Shown in pieces: positions 7,961-16,769 of a stretch of DNA of 64,000 nt. The notes beneath the pieces are model-generated. The model was not told the DNA's origin, did not search any database, and worked only from the letters and a program-made list of their open reading frames with translations. The position numbers and the translations under genes are program-made. Source of the DNA: Stygiobacter sp. GTDB taxonomy: Bacteria; Pseudomonadota; Alphaproteobacteria; Rhodospirillales; Magnetospirillaceae. Numbering within the stretch: position 1 is the stretch's first letter; each line of letters starts with the position of its first letter. The stretch lies in contig VBWB01000013.1 of the NCBI GenBank assembly GCA_006218045.1, forward strand, positions 23,778-87,777. Direction: 5' to 3'.

Positions 7961-10657
7961 TCAGAATACATTGAGCGGCAAATCGGCCAGCGTCTTGAAG
8001 ACGATGTTGAAGGTCAATTGATAGCCGGAATAATCGTCACGGTCACTGGTCGTGGTTCGTCTGAAATCGGAAACAAAGGCGAAGCATTCGTCGGCATAGG
8101 TGGCCTTGGCGCCCCAGCTTTGGATGTCGCCACCGTCCAGCAGGTTGGAACTGACACTGGCCGAGGCCATCCAATGGCGCGATATCCGGCTGCTGAGGGT
8201 GTTGACCAACGCATGCCGGCGATCGAAAGCCGCTGCGCTGTCGCCCGATTTTTCCAGCATCAGATACGTGGTCGCAAGCTGTAGCAGGGGCGAGCCGATG
8301 ACCAGCGTGTTTTCATTGCGGCGCAGGGCCAGCGTCTCCCTATCCAGCCGCACGCGGTTGAGCAAGGAAATGTTGCCGGCGGGAGCGATGTCGAAACGGC
8401 CCACGTAGTCGGACAGATAATCATCGAAGCCCTGGCCGGGGGCAAAGGTGCTGTCCTTGCGTGCCCGCCAGCCCTGGGCCACCTGGGCGTTGATGAAGCC
8501 ACCGCGCCAGGGATAGGCCGCCCAACGCAGGCCATAGCCGCCACGGACACCGCCTTCGACCCGATCCAATCCGGTCATGCGATTGGGCATCAGGGCGTTG
8601 ATTTCATCCAACTCGAAGGTCTGCGAATCTTCGTTGGGCAGTTTGCGCGGATTGCCGCCATTGGGGCTGGCGGCGATCATCAACATGGGTTCCAGCACCT
8701 GGGGCAGGGTGGCGTTGCGCCGGATGAACGGCTGGCGCCATGTCGCCGCCACCTGCGGAATGACGCGCCCCGTATTGGCCGACCCATCGTCGTTGTCCAG
8801 GTGGTCGGCGTGATAGGCATCGCCACGCAGCGACGTGCTCAGGTTGGTCATGTCGCCCATGCGACCGACGAACGGGCGGTTCCAGGCCAGTTGGGTGGAC
8901 AGGCGGTTGGCCGACAGACCTTCGCTGCGGGCGTAGGTCAGGGTGTCGGCATCGACGCTCCAATAGCCGCCGCGTGACGACGGCATGCTCACATGGCTGA
9001 AGGTGGCGTGGGGCAGGACCAGCGGTGAAATCCCCAGATCATCCTGTTCACGCAAACCCTGATAGGAAAAACCTTCCAAGAGGGCGTAGTTGCGGCGCCC
9101 AAAGCCCTCGACATAGGGGCGCGAGGTCAGCCATGGCTGATTACGTTGAAATGAATAGCCGTAGATGCCGGTATAGGTGTCGTCGCTGGACCGCTGCACG
9201 TCATAGCCGGTCCGCCACACATTGCTGAGGTCGAAGCGACCGTGGGCATCCACGTGGCCGCGCAGGTCGGCGGTGTATCTGTCGGCGGTCAGGCTGGCAT
9301 TGGTCCTGGTTTCGCCGTTCATTCCGGCCCAACGGTGTTCCCCGGCCAGCACCACGCGTTGCAGCACCGAGCGGCCCTGGTTGTCCAGATCCGGCACCGA
9401 TGTGGAACTGGACGAGGGGAACAGGAAGCGCGGGGTGAAGGTCACATCCTGGTTGGTGTCGATGGCCCAGAAATAGGGGACCGAAACATTGGTGCCCAGG
9501 TTGGACGACAGGCCGGCGCTGGGCATCAGGAAGCCGGTGCGGCGGCGCACGGTCGGATCGGGATGGGCCATATAGGGCGTGTACAACACCGGTATGCCGG
9601 CGAATTCCAGCCAGGCGTCGCGGTATTCGATTTCCTGGTCGGCCTGGTTGTGGGTGACCCGCTCGGCCTTCAGTTCCCACAGCGGGCGGCGGCTGGGGTC
9701 GCGGCGGCAGGGCTGGCAGGCGGTATAGACGGCCTTGTCGAAATCGGTGCGGTTGCCGCCGATGCGGGTGCCGCTGACCGCCCCCAGACGGGACGAATCG
9801 GCCAGGATGACCTTGATTTCGCTGGCGACGCCATCCTTGAAATCGCCGGTCAGTTCAAAATAATCGGCGAACACCACCTCGCCCCCGGGCTCGGTGATGA
9901 TGACGTTGCCGGAGGCGGCGATGACGTCCTGCTTCAGGTTGTAGCTGACGGTGTCGGCCACCAAGGTGCGATTGATCTGGGCGATCTCCACCCGGCCCTT
10001 GGCGGTGACGATGCCCAATTCGCGGTCATGGGTGATCTGGTCGGCGGTCAACTGCACCGGCTCTTGGCTTTGGCCGGGGCCGGTAGGGACTTGTGCGCCC
10101 ACCGACAGACGCTGATCCTCGGCCACCGACACGCTTGGCAGGGACGAAGCCGCCAGCGGCGGGGCGGCGGCGGTTGAGGGAGGAACTGCCGGGCGTGGGG
10201 CGGAAATCGGCTGGCTGGTCGCCTGCTCGTTGTTCCAGGCATTGCCCCAGCCGCCGATATCACCAGGTCGGGGGCCGGCGGGCATGGCACCGGCTGGGGC
10301 GGCCATACGCGGAGTCTCCACCCGCGGCGCGACGGTATTTTGAATTTGCCGCGGCGCGGCGGTATTTGGTATCTGCCGCGGCGCGGCGGGGGGCGCGCTC
10401 TGCTGGGGACCCCAGGCGTCGCCCCAGCCGCCCACGTCGGACGGAGCCGGTCCTGTCGGCATGGCTGCGGCACGGACCGTTGGCACCGCCGGTATCGGCG
10501 CCGGAGCCGAGACGCGCGCGCGCGCGGGGGACGGCACGGCGGTACCATTCTCGCCCCAGGCATCGCCCCACGATCCCACATCGGCGGGGGACGCGGCCTG
10601 GGCGGGGCCGGCGGCAATCAGCGAAGCGGTCAGAAAGGCGGGGCGCAGAATCCGCAT
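7961..10657 (-). CDS. lptD: LPS-assembly protein LptD with a repeat-bearing N-terminal extension
   Basis: LptD is the outer-membrane barrel that inserts LPS delivered by the Lpt bridge. The 898 residues are longer than the usual 750-800. A signal peptide (about 1-21) is followed by a proline/alanine-rich linker holding three copies of a (D)-V/I-G-G/S-W-G-D/N-A-W motif (near residues 26, 75 and 133). The OstA-like beta-jellyroll starts near 205 (VQLTADQITHDRELG), and the C-terminal barrel runs to the end. A CQPCRRDP pair is visible after the jellyroll. It lies 15 bp after lptF and upstream of surA. Confidence 0.96.
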   Translation of the reverse strand: MRILRPAFLTASLIAAGPAQAASPADVGSWGDAWGENGTAVPSPARARVSAPAPIPAVPTVRAAAMPTGPAPSDVGGWGDAWGPQQSAPPAAPRQIPNTAAPRQIQNTVAPRVETPRMAAPAGAMPAGPRPGDIGGWGNAWNNEQATSQPISAPRPAVPPSTAAAPPLAASSLPSVSVAEDQRLSVGAQVPTGPGQSQEPVQLTADQITHDRELGIVTAKGRVEIAQINRTLVADTVSYNLKQDVIAASGNVIITEPGGEVVFADYFELTGDFKDGVASEIKVILADSSRLGAVSGTRIGGNRTDFDKAVYTACQPCRRDPSRRPLWELKAERVTHNQADQEIEYRDAWLEFAGIPVLYTPYMAHPDPTVRRRTGFLMPSAGLSSNLGTNVSVPYFWAIDTNQDVTFTPRFLFPSSSSTSVPDLDNQGRSVLQRVVLAGEHRWAGMNGETRTNASLTADRYTADLRGHVDAHGRFDLSNVWRTGYDVQRSSDDTYTGIYGYSFQRNQPWLTSRPYVEGFGRRNYALLEGFSYQGLREQDDLGISPLVLPHATFSHVSMPSSRGGYWSVDADTLTYARSEGLSANRLSTQLAWNRPFVGRMGDMTNLSTSLRGDAYHADHLDNDDGSANTGRVIPQVAATWRQPFIRRNATLPQVLEPMLMIAASPNGGNPRKLPNEDSQTFELDEINALMPNRMTGLDRVEGGVRGGYGLRWAAYPWRGGFINAQVAQGWRARKDSTFAPGQGFDDYLSDYVGRFDIAPAGNISLLNRVRLDRETLALRRNENTLVIGSPLLQLATTYLMLEKSGDSAAAFDRRHALVNTLSSRISRHWMASASVSSNLLDGGDIQSWGAKATYADECFAFVSDFRRTTTSDRDDYSGYQLTFNIVFKTLADLPLNVF

Positions 10658-10672
10658 CGGGGGTTGCTTTTC

Positions 10673-11794
10673 CTAAGCCGGTTGGGCCGCGACGGCGCGG
10701 CGGAAGGACGAAAGACGCGGCGACCGTAACAGCACCCAGGGGCCGAGGGCCAGAGGCAGCAAGGCAAGAACATAAAGAAGGGGCAGGAAAACCGGTTTCG
10801 AGGCCGACAGATTGGCCAGTCCCAGCACGGCGGCCTGGACGCCGACCATCAGGCCGATGGCGGTCAGGATGGTGACGGTCTGGCCGCGCCGGTCGAAACC
10901 GGCGGTCAGCAAGGTGGCCAGGGCGATCAGGGCGTATCCCAGGCTGTAAAGCGGCGAGGTCAGGCGCTGATGCAGTTCCACCTTGGCCCGGCGGTAATCG
11001 GTGAGGCCCATGCGGGCTTCGTCGGCATTCAGCAGTTCGGTCACCGATAATTCGCGTGCATCGCGGAATCGGGTGCCTCTGTCGCCGCCGCTCATGCTCA
11101 GGTCGATGGTATAGGAATCAAAATTCAGCACCGACAATTGCCCGGTTCCATCCGGCAATTGCTGGCGGTTGCCGTTGACCATCAGGATGCGCGGCCCGGT
11201 CTCGGTGAAGACGAGGGCACCCTTTTCCGCCATCAGCGTCACCGGTTTGGTCGGCGACCGCTTGTCATGGACCAGCAGCCCCAGCAACTCGCCCTCGGAC
11301 GTGCGGGCGCGCACATAGATGGTCACGCCTTGGCCGAACTTGTTGAAGGTGCCTTCCTGCAACAGCAGGTTGGAGATGTCGTTGCGGATGGACCACTGTA
11401 CCTCGCGGAAGTTCTGCACGGTCTGCGGAATGATCCACAGGGCCAGGACATAGCCCAGGAGGGTGGCGGCTCCGGCCAGGATCAGAGCCGGCTTGGCCAA
11501 CGCCCAGTTGGACAGGCCGGCGGCGCGCAGAACCACCAATTCACGGTCGCTGTTGAGCTTGTTGTAGGTGAACAAGATCACCGCGAACAGGGCGATGGGA
11601 ATGATCACCACCAGGAAGGTGGGCATCAGCATGCCGGTCAGCTTCAGAAAGGTGGCCACCGAAATGCCTTGGTTGACGATCATCTCGATCAGGCGCAGCG
11701 ACTGGGTCAGCCACAAGACACAGGTCAGCGCGGCGGAGACGAACAGCATCCCCACCGCCAGTTGTCGCAGAAAATAGCGCGTAATTCCCATCAT
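10673..11794 (-). CDS. lptF: LPS export ABC transporter permease LptF
   Basis: LptF is one of the two inner-membrane permeases that work with LptB2 to extract LPS. ATG 11794 (the middle of a GTG-ATG-ATG run) gives 373 residues: two N-terminal helices, the conserved RELVVLRAAGLSNWALA loop, a periplasmic beta-jellyroll at about 130-270 and three C-terminal helices. I choose LptF over LptG because of the GITRYFLRQL start and FTYNKLNSDRE. lptG would usually follow, but lptD comes next. A perfect TATAAT box sits very close to the start codons. Confidence 0.85.
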   Translation of the reverse strand: MMGITRYFLRQLAVGMLFVSAALTCVLWLTQSLRLIEMIVNQGISVATFLKLTGMLMPTFLVVIIPIALFAVILFTYNKLNSDRELVVLRAAGLSNWALAKPALILAGAATLLGYVLALWIIPQTVQNFREVQWSIRNDISNLLLQEGTFNKFGQGVTIYVRARTSEGELLGLLVHDKRSPTKPVTLMAEKGALVFTETGPRILMVNGNRQQLPDGTGQLSVLNFDSYTIDLSMSGGDRGTRFRDARELSVTELLNADEARMGLTDYRRAKVELHQRLTSPLYSLGYALIALATLLTAGFDRRGQTVTILTAIGLMVGVQAAVLGLANLSASKPVFLPLLYVLALLPLALGPWVLLRSPRLSSFRRAVAAQPA

Positions 11795-11804
11795 CACGGG
11801 GCGG

Positions 11805-11833
11805 ATTATAGACAGCCGGGGCGCCCCGACCAA
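11805..11833 (-). promoter_or_regulatory. Putative sigma-70 promoter of lptF
   Basis: On the minus strand TTGGTC (11828-11833) is followed after 17 nt by TATAAT (11805-11810). The predicted start of transcription falls at about 11797-11799, on the start codons themselves, which would make the mRNA leaderless. The -35 overlaps the hairpin downstream of the chemoreceptor gene. Confidence 0.5.
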
Positions 11834-11851
11834 AGGGAATCTGGTCGGGGC
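11823..11851 (-). terminator. Hairpin downstream of the chemoreceptor gene
   Basis: A 10-bp perfect stem (GCCCCGACCA / TGGTCGGGGC) encloses a 9-nt loop, 12 bp after the chemoreceptor stop. No T-run follows, so it may be a weak terminator or an RNA 3'-end stabiliser. Confidence 0.45.
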
Positions 11852-11862
11852 TGAAAACCGCC

Positions 11863-13560
11863 TCAGCTGCGCATGCTGGACAGGAAGCTGGAAACTTCGC
11901 CCCGCAGCTTTTCCGCCTCGCCCAGCAATTCGTTGGCGGCGCTGAACATGGATCGGGCCATGGTCCCGGTTTCTTCGGCGGCTCGGGAAACGTCGGCGAT
12001 GTTGCGGGTGACCTCGCCGTTGCCTTCCGCTGCCTGCTGGACCGAACGGACGATTTCCTGAGTGGCGGCCGATTGCTCTTCCACCGCCGAGGCGATGGAG
12101 GAAACGATGCCGCTGACCTTGTCGATGGTGTCGCCGACGGTGCGGATGCGGGCCACCGCGTCGTGGGTGGCCGATTGGACCGAGGCGATCTGGTTGGTGA
12201 TCTCTTCGGTGGCCTTGGCCGTCTGGTTGGCCAAGGACTTGACTTCATTGGCGACCACGGCGAAGCCCTTGCCGGCGTCACCGGCCCGCGCCGCTTCGAT
12301 GGTGGCGTTCAAGGCCAGCAAATTGGTCTGGCTGGCGATCTGTTGGATCAATTGCACCACCTCGCCGATCCGCTTGGCCGATTCATCCAGGCTGGCCATG
12401 GTGGTATTGGCCGCCTGGGCGCCATGGACGGCGTCGGCGGTGATGTCCACCGTACAGGCGATCTGGCGGGCAATCTCCTGGACCGAGGCGCCCAACTGTT
12501 CGGCGGCGGCGGCGACGGTGTCGACATTGGCGGCGGCGCCGGCTGCGGCCTCGGCCACGGCCGAGCCCTGCCGGCTGGTGCGGGCGGCGTTTTCCTGCAA
12601 ACCATTGGAACTGGAATGGACGTGCTGGACGGTGGTCATCACCGTATCCAACATGTGCTCCATGGCGGCGTTGAAGTTTTCGGTCAGTGATTCGCGGCGG
12701 GCGCTGCGTTCGGCGCTGGCTGCGGCTTGCGCCTGTTTTTCCTCTTCCAGCGTCCGGGCGCGGCGCATGCCTTGCTGGAACACCGCCACCGCCCGGGCCA
12801 TGGCGCCGATCTCGTCCTTGCGTTCCTGGGAATGAACCTCGACCGACATCTGACCATCGGCCAGGCTGTTCATCACCTCGGTGATCTCGACCACCGGGCG
12901 TGAAATCATCCGGGTGGCGAGCACGGCCAGGCCACCCCCCACCAGCAGGCAGGCGGCGAAGACGGCGAAATACTGGAAGCTGGCCGCCGACGCCACCTGT
13001 TGGGCCTGGTCATAGGATTGATCGGTTCGGGCGGAATTGGCCTTCACCAATTCGGCCACCAGCTTTTGCAGTTTGTCGTATTCGATCTCGGCCGAGGTCA
13101 TCATGATCAGGCCGGTGACCGGATCCAGCGCCGCCATGTCGGCCACGTCCAGAACCGCCCTGTGGAAGGCTTCCATGGCCGGGACGATGGGGGCGATCAG
13201 GGCCTTGTCCTCGGGGTCGTCGACGGTGGCGGCGAAGGCGCGGACGCGATCCACCAGCGCCGCCGAATCGGCGCGGATGGTCTTTTCCAGGGCTTGGACC
13301 TTGTGGGTCTCGACGCCGGCCCCGGCCCAGCCCAACAGCCGGTAGGCGTTGGACTGGACACGGGTGCTGCCGGAATCGACGCTGGCGACGAAACGACCGT
13401 GGACGGCGGCGGAATAGTGCACGCCGTCGAGCGCCGCCCCTTGCCGGGTCATGGAAACCTGGAAAATACCCGCCAGGATCAGCATGCAGCCGATCAGCAG
13501 CAGGGGGGCAATGGTCACCTTGACCACAAGCCGGGTGTCGGCAAGCCGTTGGGCGAGCAT
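11863..13560 (-). CDS. Methyl-accepting chemotaxis protein
   Basis: A 565-residue receptor with a membrane helix at about 13-35, a helical periplasmic sensor at about 36-190, a second helix near 192-215, a HAMP domain and a cytoplasmic signalling hairpin. The hairpin tip carries the highly conserved [17 protein letters not shown] sequence, which contacts CheA and CheW. The sensor region looks like a four-helix bundle and carries no Cache fold of its own. The gene lies 54 bp after a secreted Cache protein and is probably cotranscribed with it. The ligand is unknown. Confidence 0.95.
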   Translation of the reverse strand: MLAQRLADTRLVVKVTIAPLLLIGCMLILAGIFQVSMTRQGAALDGVHYSAAVHGRFVASVDSGSTRVQSNAYRLLGWAGAGVETHKVQALEKTIRADSAALVDRVRAFAATVDDPEDKALIAPIVPAMEAFHRAVLDVADMAALDPVTGLIMMTSAEIEYDKLQKLVAELVKANSARTDQSYDQAQQVASAASFQYFAVFAACLLVGGGLAVLATRMISRPVVEITEVMNSLADGQMSVEVHSQERKDEIGAMARAVAVFQQGMRRARTLEEEKQAQAAASAERSARRESLTENFNAAMEHMLDTVMTTVQHVHSSSNGLQENAARTSRQGSAVAEAAAGAAANVDTVAAAAEQLGASVQEIARQIACTVDITADAVHGAQAANTTMASLDESAKRIGEVVQLIQQIASQTNLLALNATIEAARAGDAGKGFAVVANEVKSLANQTAKATEEITNQIASVQSATHDAVARIRTVGDTIDKVSGIVSSIASAVEEQSAATQEIVRSVQQAAEGNGEVTRNIADVSRAAEETGTMARSMFSAANELLGEAEKLRGEVSSFLSSMRS

Positions 13561-13614
13561 GGCGGCGCCTTTGTCGGGGGAGTGGACTGGACGGGGCTGG
13601 AGGAGGCTTGGGGC

Positions 13615-14076
13615 TTAGGGCTTGTAGATGCCGGCACCGATGAAGGTCTCTCCGTCACTCTTTTCCACATAGCTGGATTTGGGCTCGATCTTCTTGGTGC
13701 CGGCATTGACCCACTTGTAGTCGACCCAGCCCGTGCCCTTGCTCTTCACCACCTCGACCATCTGGGCGACGAAGGCGGTGCCGTCACTATCCTTGAGGCC
13801 GCTCAGGTTCTTGCCGTTCAGGGCCGGATTCTTGCCGTGGCAGATCATGGCACCGTCCAATTGCTGGACGAACACGTAAAGATCCTTGACCTGATAGGCG
13901 CCGGCGGCGGCGAAATCGGCGCAGGCCTTATCCTTGCCCGTCGCCTTGTAGTGAGCGATGGCCTTCTTGACCAGGGATTGGGCTTCGGCGGCGGTGCCGA
14001 CTTCCTGGGCGAAGGCGGTGGCGGACAGGGCCATGGCGGCAGCCAGGCTGATCATGCGCAGAGCGATCTTGGACAT
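13615..14076 (-). CDS. Secreted single-Cache-domain protein
   Basis: A 153-residue protein with a clear signal peptide (cleavage near AFA/QE, about residue 23) and one Cache-type domain: a long N-terminal helix (TAAEAQSLVKKAIAHYK), then YQVKDLYVFVQQLDGAMICHGKNP and GWVDYKWVNAGTKKIEPKSSYVE, typical of sCache_2. There is no membrane anchor, so it should be free in the periplasm. AAGGGG precedes the start. It lies directly upstream of the chemoreceptor gene and may present a small ligand to that receptor. Confidence 0.85.
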   Translation of the reverse strand: MSKIALRMISLAAAMALSATAFAQEVGTAAEAQSLVKKAIAHYKATGKDKACADFAAAGAYQVKDLYVFVQQLDGAMICHGKNPALNGKNLSGLKDSDGTAFVAQMVEVVKSKGTGWVDYKWVNAGTKKIEPKSSYVEKSDGETFIGAGIYKP

Positions 14077-14221
14077 GGTTTCCCCTTTTATGATTCTTTG
14101 GCCTCAGCCGATAGATATAGCTATACGGTATTATCAAGCGAGGCTTTTGTCTATCCACGCATTCCCGCATGGTCGATTCTGCGCGTATGGCATCCCTCGT
14201 CCGAGCATTGTTCCAGCCCGG

Positions 14222-14235
14222 TTGACGATGGTCAA
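14222..14235. promoter_or_regulatory. FNR-like imperfect box or -35 region
   Basis: TTGAC-GATG-GTCAA is an exact inverted repeat, matching eight of ten bases of the FNR consensus. Read on the minus strand, TTGACC could instead be the -35 of a promoter with AACAAT 17 nt downstream, aimed at the Cache/chemoreceptor genes. The two readings are not exclusive. Confidence 0.35.
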
Positions 14236-14241
14236 GGATGT

Positions 14242-14261
14242 AAACGAACAATTGTTCGTTT
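14242..14261. promoter_or_regulatory. Perfect 20-bp palindrome, probable repressor operator
   Basis: AAACGAACAATTGTTCGTTT is an uninterrupted self-complementary sequence in the 284-bp gap between the FAD-linked oxidase and the Cache gene. It lies next to the candidate -35 for the Cache/chemoreceptor operon. The size and symmetry suit a dimeric regulator such as a TetR-type protein, which is inference. Confidence 0.5.
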
Positions 14262-14360
14262 GATGGAGGGGGTTAATACTAAAGGAGGCTGTTCGCCCGG
14301 GGGTGGTGCGCCATCCTGGGCTGGGGCGCAGTGGCGCCCAAACGCTCCGGTACGGGCGCA

Positions 14361-15764
14361 TCAGGCCGACGGCAGCACCTTGCCGGGATTCATCAATCCG
14401 CTCGGGTCCAGGGCCGCCTTCACCGCCCGCATCAGGTCCAATTCCACATCCTGCTTGTAGCGGGCCATTTCGGCGATCTTCAATTGGCCGATACCGTGTT
14501 CCGCCGACACCGACCCGTCCATGGCGGCGACGATATCGTGAACGATGCGATTCATCTCGGCCCAGCGATCAAGGAAGCCCGCCTTGTCGGCGCCCACCGG
14601 CTGGCTCAGGTTGAAATGGATGTTGCCGTCGCCCATATGGCCGAAGGCGACCACGCGTACCCCCGGCAAGGCCGCTTCCACCGCCCGGGTGCAGGTCTCG
14701 ATCATTTCCGGCACCCGGCTGACCGGCACGGCGACGTCATGCTTGATCGAGCCGCCCGCTTTCTTTTGCGCTTCCGGCACGCCTTCGCGGATACGCCACA
14801 GCCCCTTGCGCTGGTCGCCCGACTGGGCCAGCACCGCGTCCACGGCGTGGCCGTCTTCCAGCGCCTGGGCCAGAATCGCTTCCAGCGCCGCCAGCAGGCC
14901 GGTCGGGCGCGACGACGACAATTCCAGCAACAGATACCAGGGATGGGGGGCGTCCAGCGGGTCGCGCAGGCCGGGCACATGGGCCAACCCCAATTCCAGG
15001 CCGATGCGTGGCACCAGTTCGCAGGCGGTGACCAGATCGCCGGAAGCCCGCCGCGCCGCGCCCAGGATGGCCAAGCCGGCGGCAGGGTCGGGCAGGGCGA
15101 TGAAGGCGGTGGCGATTTCGCGCGGCTTGGGGAACAGCTTCAGGCTGGCGGCGGTGATGATCCCCAAGGTGCCCTCGGCGCCGATGAACAGGTGTTTCAG
15201 GTCATAGCCGGTATTGTCCTTGCGCAAGGATCGCAGGCCGTTCCACACCCGCCCGTCGGCCAGCACCACTTCCAGCCCCAGGGCAAGGTCGCGGGTATTG
15301 CCATAGCGCAGCACGCCGACGCCGCCGGCATTGGTGGACAGATTGCCGCCGATGCGGCACGACCCCTCCGCCCCCAGGGACAAGGGGAACAGGCAGCCGG
15401 CCTGATCGGCGGCCTGCTGCACGGCGGCCAGCACGCAGCCGGCCTCGGCCACCAGGGTGAAATTGACCGCATCGACGGCGCGGATGCGGGTCAGTCGTTC
15501 GGTGGAAACCACCACTGCGCCGTGGTTCGGCACGCCGCCGCCGCACAGGCCGGTATTACCGCCTTGCGGCACCATGGCGATGCCGGCTTGGGCGCAGGCG
15601 GTGACCACCGCCGCCACCTGGGCGGTGTCGGCGGGGCGGGCCACCGCCAGGGCTTGGCCGCGATACAGGCCGCGTTCCTCGGTGACATAGCTTTCCAGGT
15701 CGCGGTCTTCGGTCAGCAGGTTGGCGGGGCCGACGATGGCGGCCAACTGGTTGAGCACATCCAT
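14361..15764 (-). CDS. FAD-binding oxidoreductase of the D-2-hydroxyacid / D-2-hydroxyglutarate dehydrogenase type
   Basis: A 467-residue PCMH-type flavoprotein. The FAD domain shows VPQGGNTGLCGGGVPN (about 65-80) and GGNLSTNAGGVGVLRYGNTRDL (about 138-160). The C-terminal oxidase domain carries the metal-site histidines in FGHMGDGNIHFN and ends with SAEHGIGQLK and LMNPGKVLP. This is the GlcD/D2HGDH family, which oxidises D-2-hydroxyacids and passes electrons to an acceptor other than oxygen. The exact substrate cannot be told. It starts 3 bp after the TsaC gene and is likely cotranscribed with it. Confidence 0.92.
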   Translation of the reverse strand: MDVLNQLAAIVGPANLLTEDRDLESYVTEERGLYRGQALAVARPADTAQVAAVVTACAQAGIAMVPQGGNTGLCGGGVPNHGAVVVSTERLTRIRAVDAVNFTLVAEAGCVLAAVQQAADQAGCLFPLSLGAEGSCRIGGNLSTNAGGVGVLRYGNTRDLALGLEVVLADGRVWNGLRSLRKDNTGYDLKHLFIGAEGTLGIITAASLKLFPKPREIATAFIALPDPAAGLAILGAARRASGDLVTACELVPRIGLELGLAHVPGLRDPLDAPHPWYLLLELSSSRPTGLLAALEAILAQALEDGHAVDAVLAQSGDQRKGLWRIREGVPEAQKKAGGSIKHDVAVPVSRVPEMIETCTRAVEAALPGVRVVAFGHMGDGNIHFNLSQPVGADKAGFLDRWAEMNRIVHDIVAAMDGSVSAEHGIGQLKIAEMARYKQDVELDLMRAVKAALDPSGLMNPGKVLPSA

Positions 15765-15767
15765 GGT

Positions 15768-16730
15768 TCAGCTCCGGGGGGCGGCGGCGCGGCGCAGGCG
15801 GTCGTTGATGGCGGCGCCCAGTCCGTGTTCGGGAATGGGGGCGACGGCCAGGGCGGTGAATTCAGGGCGGTCAAGGGCGCGCATCATGGCGAACAGATGG
15901 GCGGCGGCCTCTTCCAGGTCGCCCGTGGGTGACAGGTTCAAGGTGCAGTCCATGGCGCCGAAGCCCAACAACGCCTCGCCGGCGCGGGCTTGGTCAACGT
16001 TCAGGCGCACGGCCAGGGCCGGGGCGTAATGGCTTTCCAGCATGCCGGGGCTTTTGGGGGCACTGGCCTCGGCCTGGGCGGATTGCGGCTTTTGTCCCAA
16101 TACCGCCTCGATCTGCTCGGCGGTGACGCCGCCGGGGCGCAGCACGGTGGGGATGGGCGTCGACAAATCGAGGACGGTGGATTCCACCCCCACCCGGCAG
16201 GGACCGCCATCGATGATCAGGCCGGCCCGTTCCCCCAGGCTTTCCGCCACATGGGCGGCGGTGGTCGGGCTGACCGCGCCCGAGCGGTTGGCGCTGGGGG
16301 CGGCGATGGGCCGCCCGGCGGCGCGGATGATGGCGCGGGCGACGTCGTGGTCGGGCATGCGGATGGCGATGGTGTCGAGCCCGGCACTGGCCAGCAGCGA
16401 GATGGGCGAATGGGCGGCGCGCGGCAGCACCAGGGTCAGCGGGCCGGGCCAGAAGCGGGCCATCAGGGCGCGGGCGCGATCGTCCACCCGGACCAGGGCT
16501 TCCACTTGGTCGAAATCGGCGACATGAGCGATCAGCGGGTTGAAGCTGGGACGGCCCTTGGCGGCGAAGATGGCGGCGACCGCCCGGTCATTGGTGGCGT
16601 CGCCACCCAGGCCGTAGACGGTTTCGGTGGCGAAGGCGACCAGTTGGCCGGCGCGCAGCAGGACGCCGGCTTCGGCCACGGACAAGGGCGTGGCCGGTTC
16701 GATGCGGGCATGGGTCAGGGTTTGGCTCAT
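15768..16730 (-). CDS. L-threonylcarbamoyladenylate synthase (Sua5/YrdC family)
   Basis: This enzyme makes threonylcarbamoyl-AMP from threonine, bicarbonate and ATP for the t6A37 modification of ANN-decoding tRNAs. ATG 16730 gives 320 residues. The YrdC fold shows AFATETVYGLGGDA, KGRPSFNPLIAHV, PGPLTLVLPR and SANRSGAVSPTTA. The extra C-terminal part (about 210-320) is the Sua5-type domain, so this is the long form, not the short TsaC. It is followed directly by the FAD-linked oxidase. Confidence 0.95.
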   Translation of the reverse strand: MSQTLTHARIEPATPLSVAEAGVLLRAGQLVAFATETVYGLGGDATNDRAVAAIFAAKGRPSFNPLIAHVADFDQVEALVRVDDRARALMARFWPGPLTLVLPRAAHSPISLLASAGLDTIAIRMPDHDVARAIIRAAGRPIAAPSANRSGAVSPTTAAHVAESLGERAGLIIDGGPCRVGVESTVLDLSTPIPTVLRPGGVTAEQIEAVLGQKPQSAQAEASAPKSPGMLESHYAPALAVRLNVDQARAGEALLGFGAMDCTLNLSPTGDLEEAAAHLFAMMRALDRPEFTALAVAPIPEHGLGAAINDRLRRAAAPRS

Positions 16731-16769
16731 GCCCGCACCATAGAACAAACCGGGCGGTGGCGGGAAGGG

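Noticed and set aside
14164..14193. Short leader peptide frame upstream of the Cache gene
   Set aside because: No proper ribosome site spacing and no regulatory codon run; too short to support.
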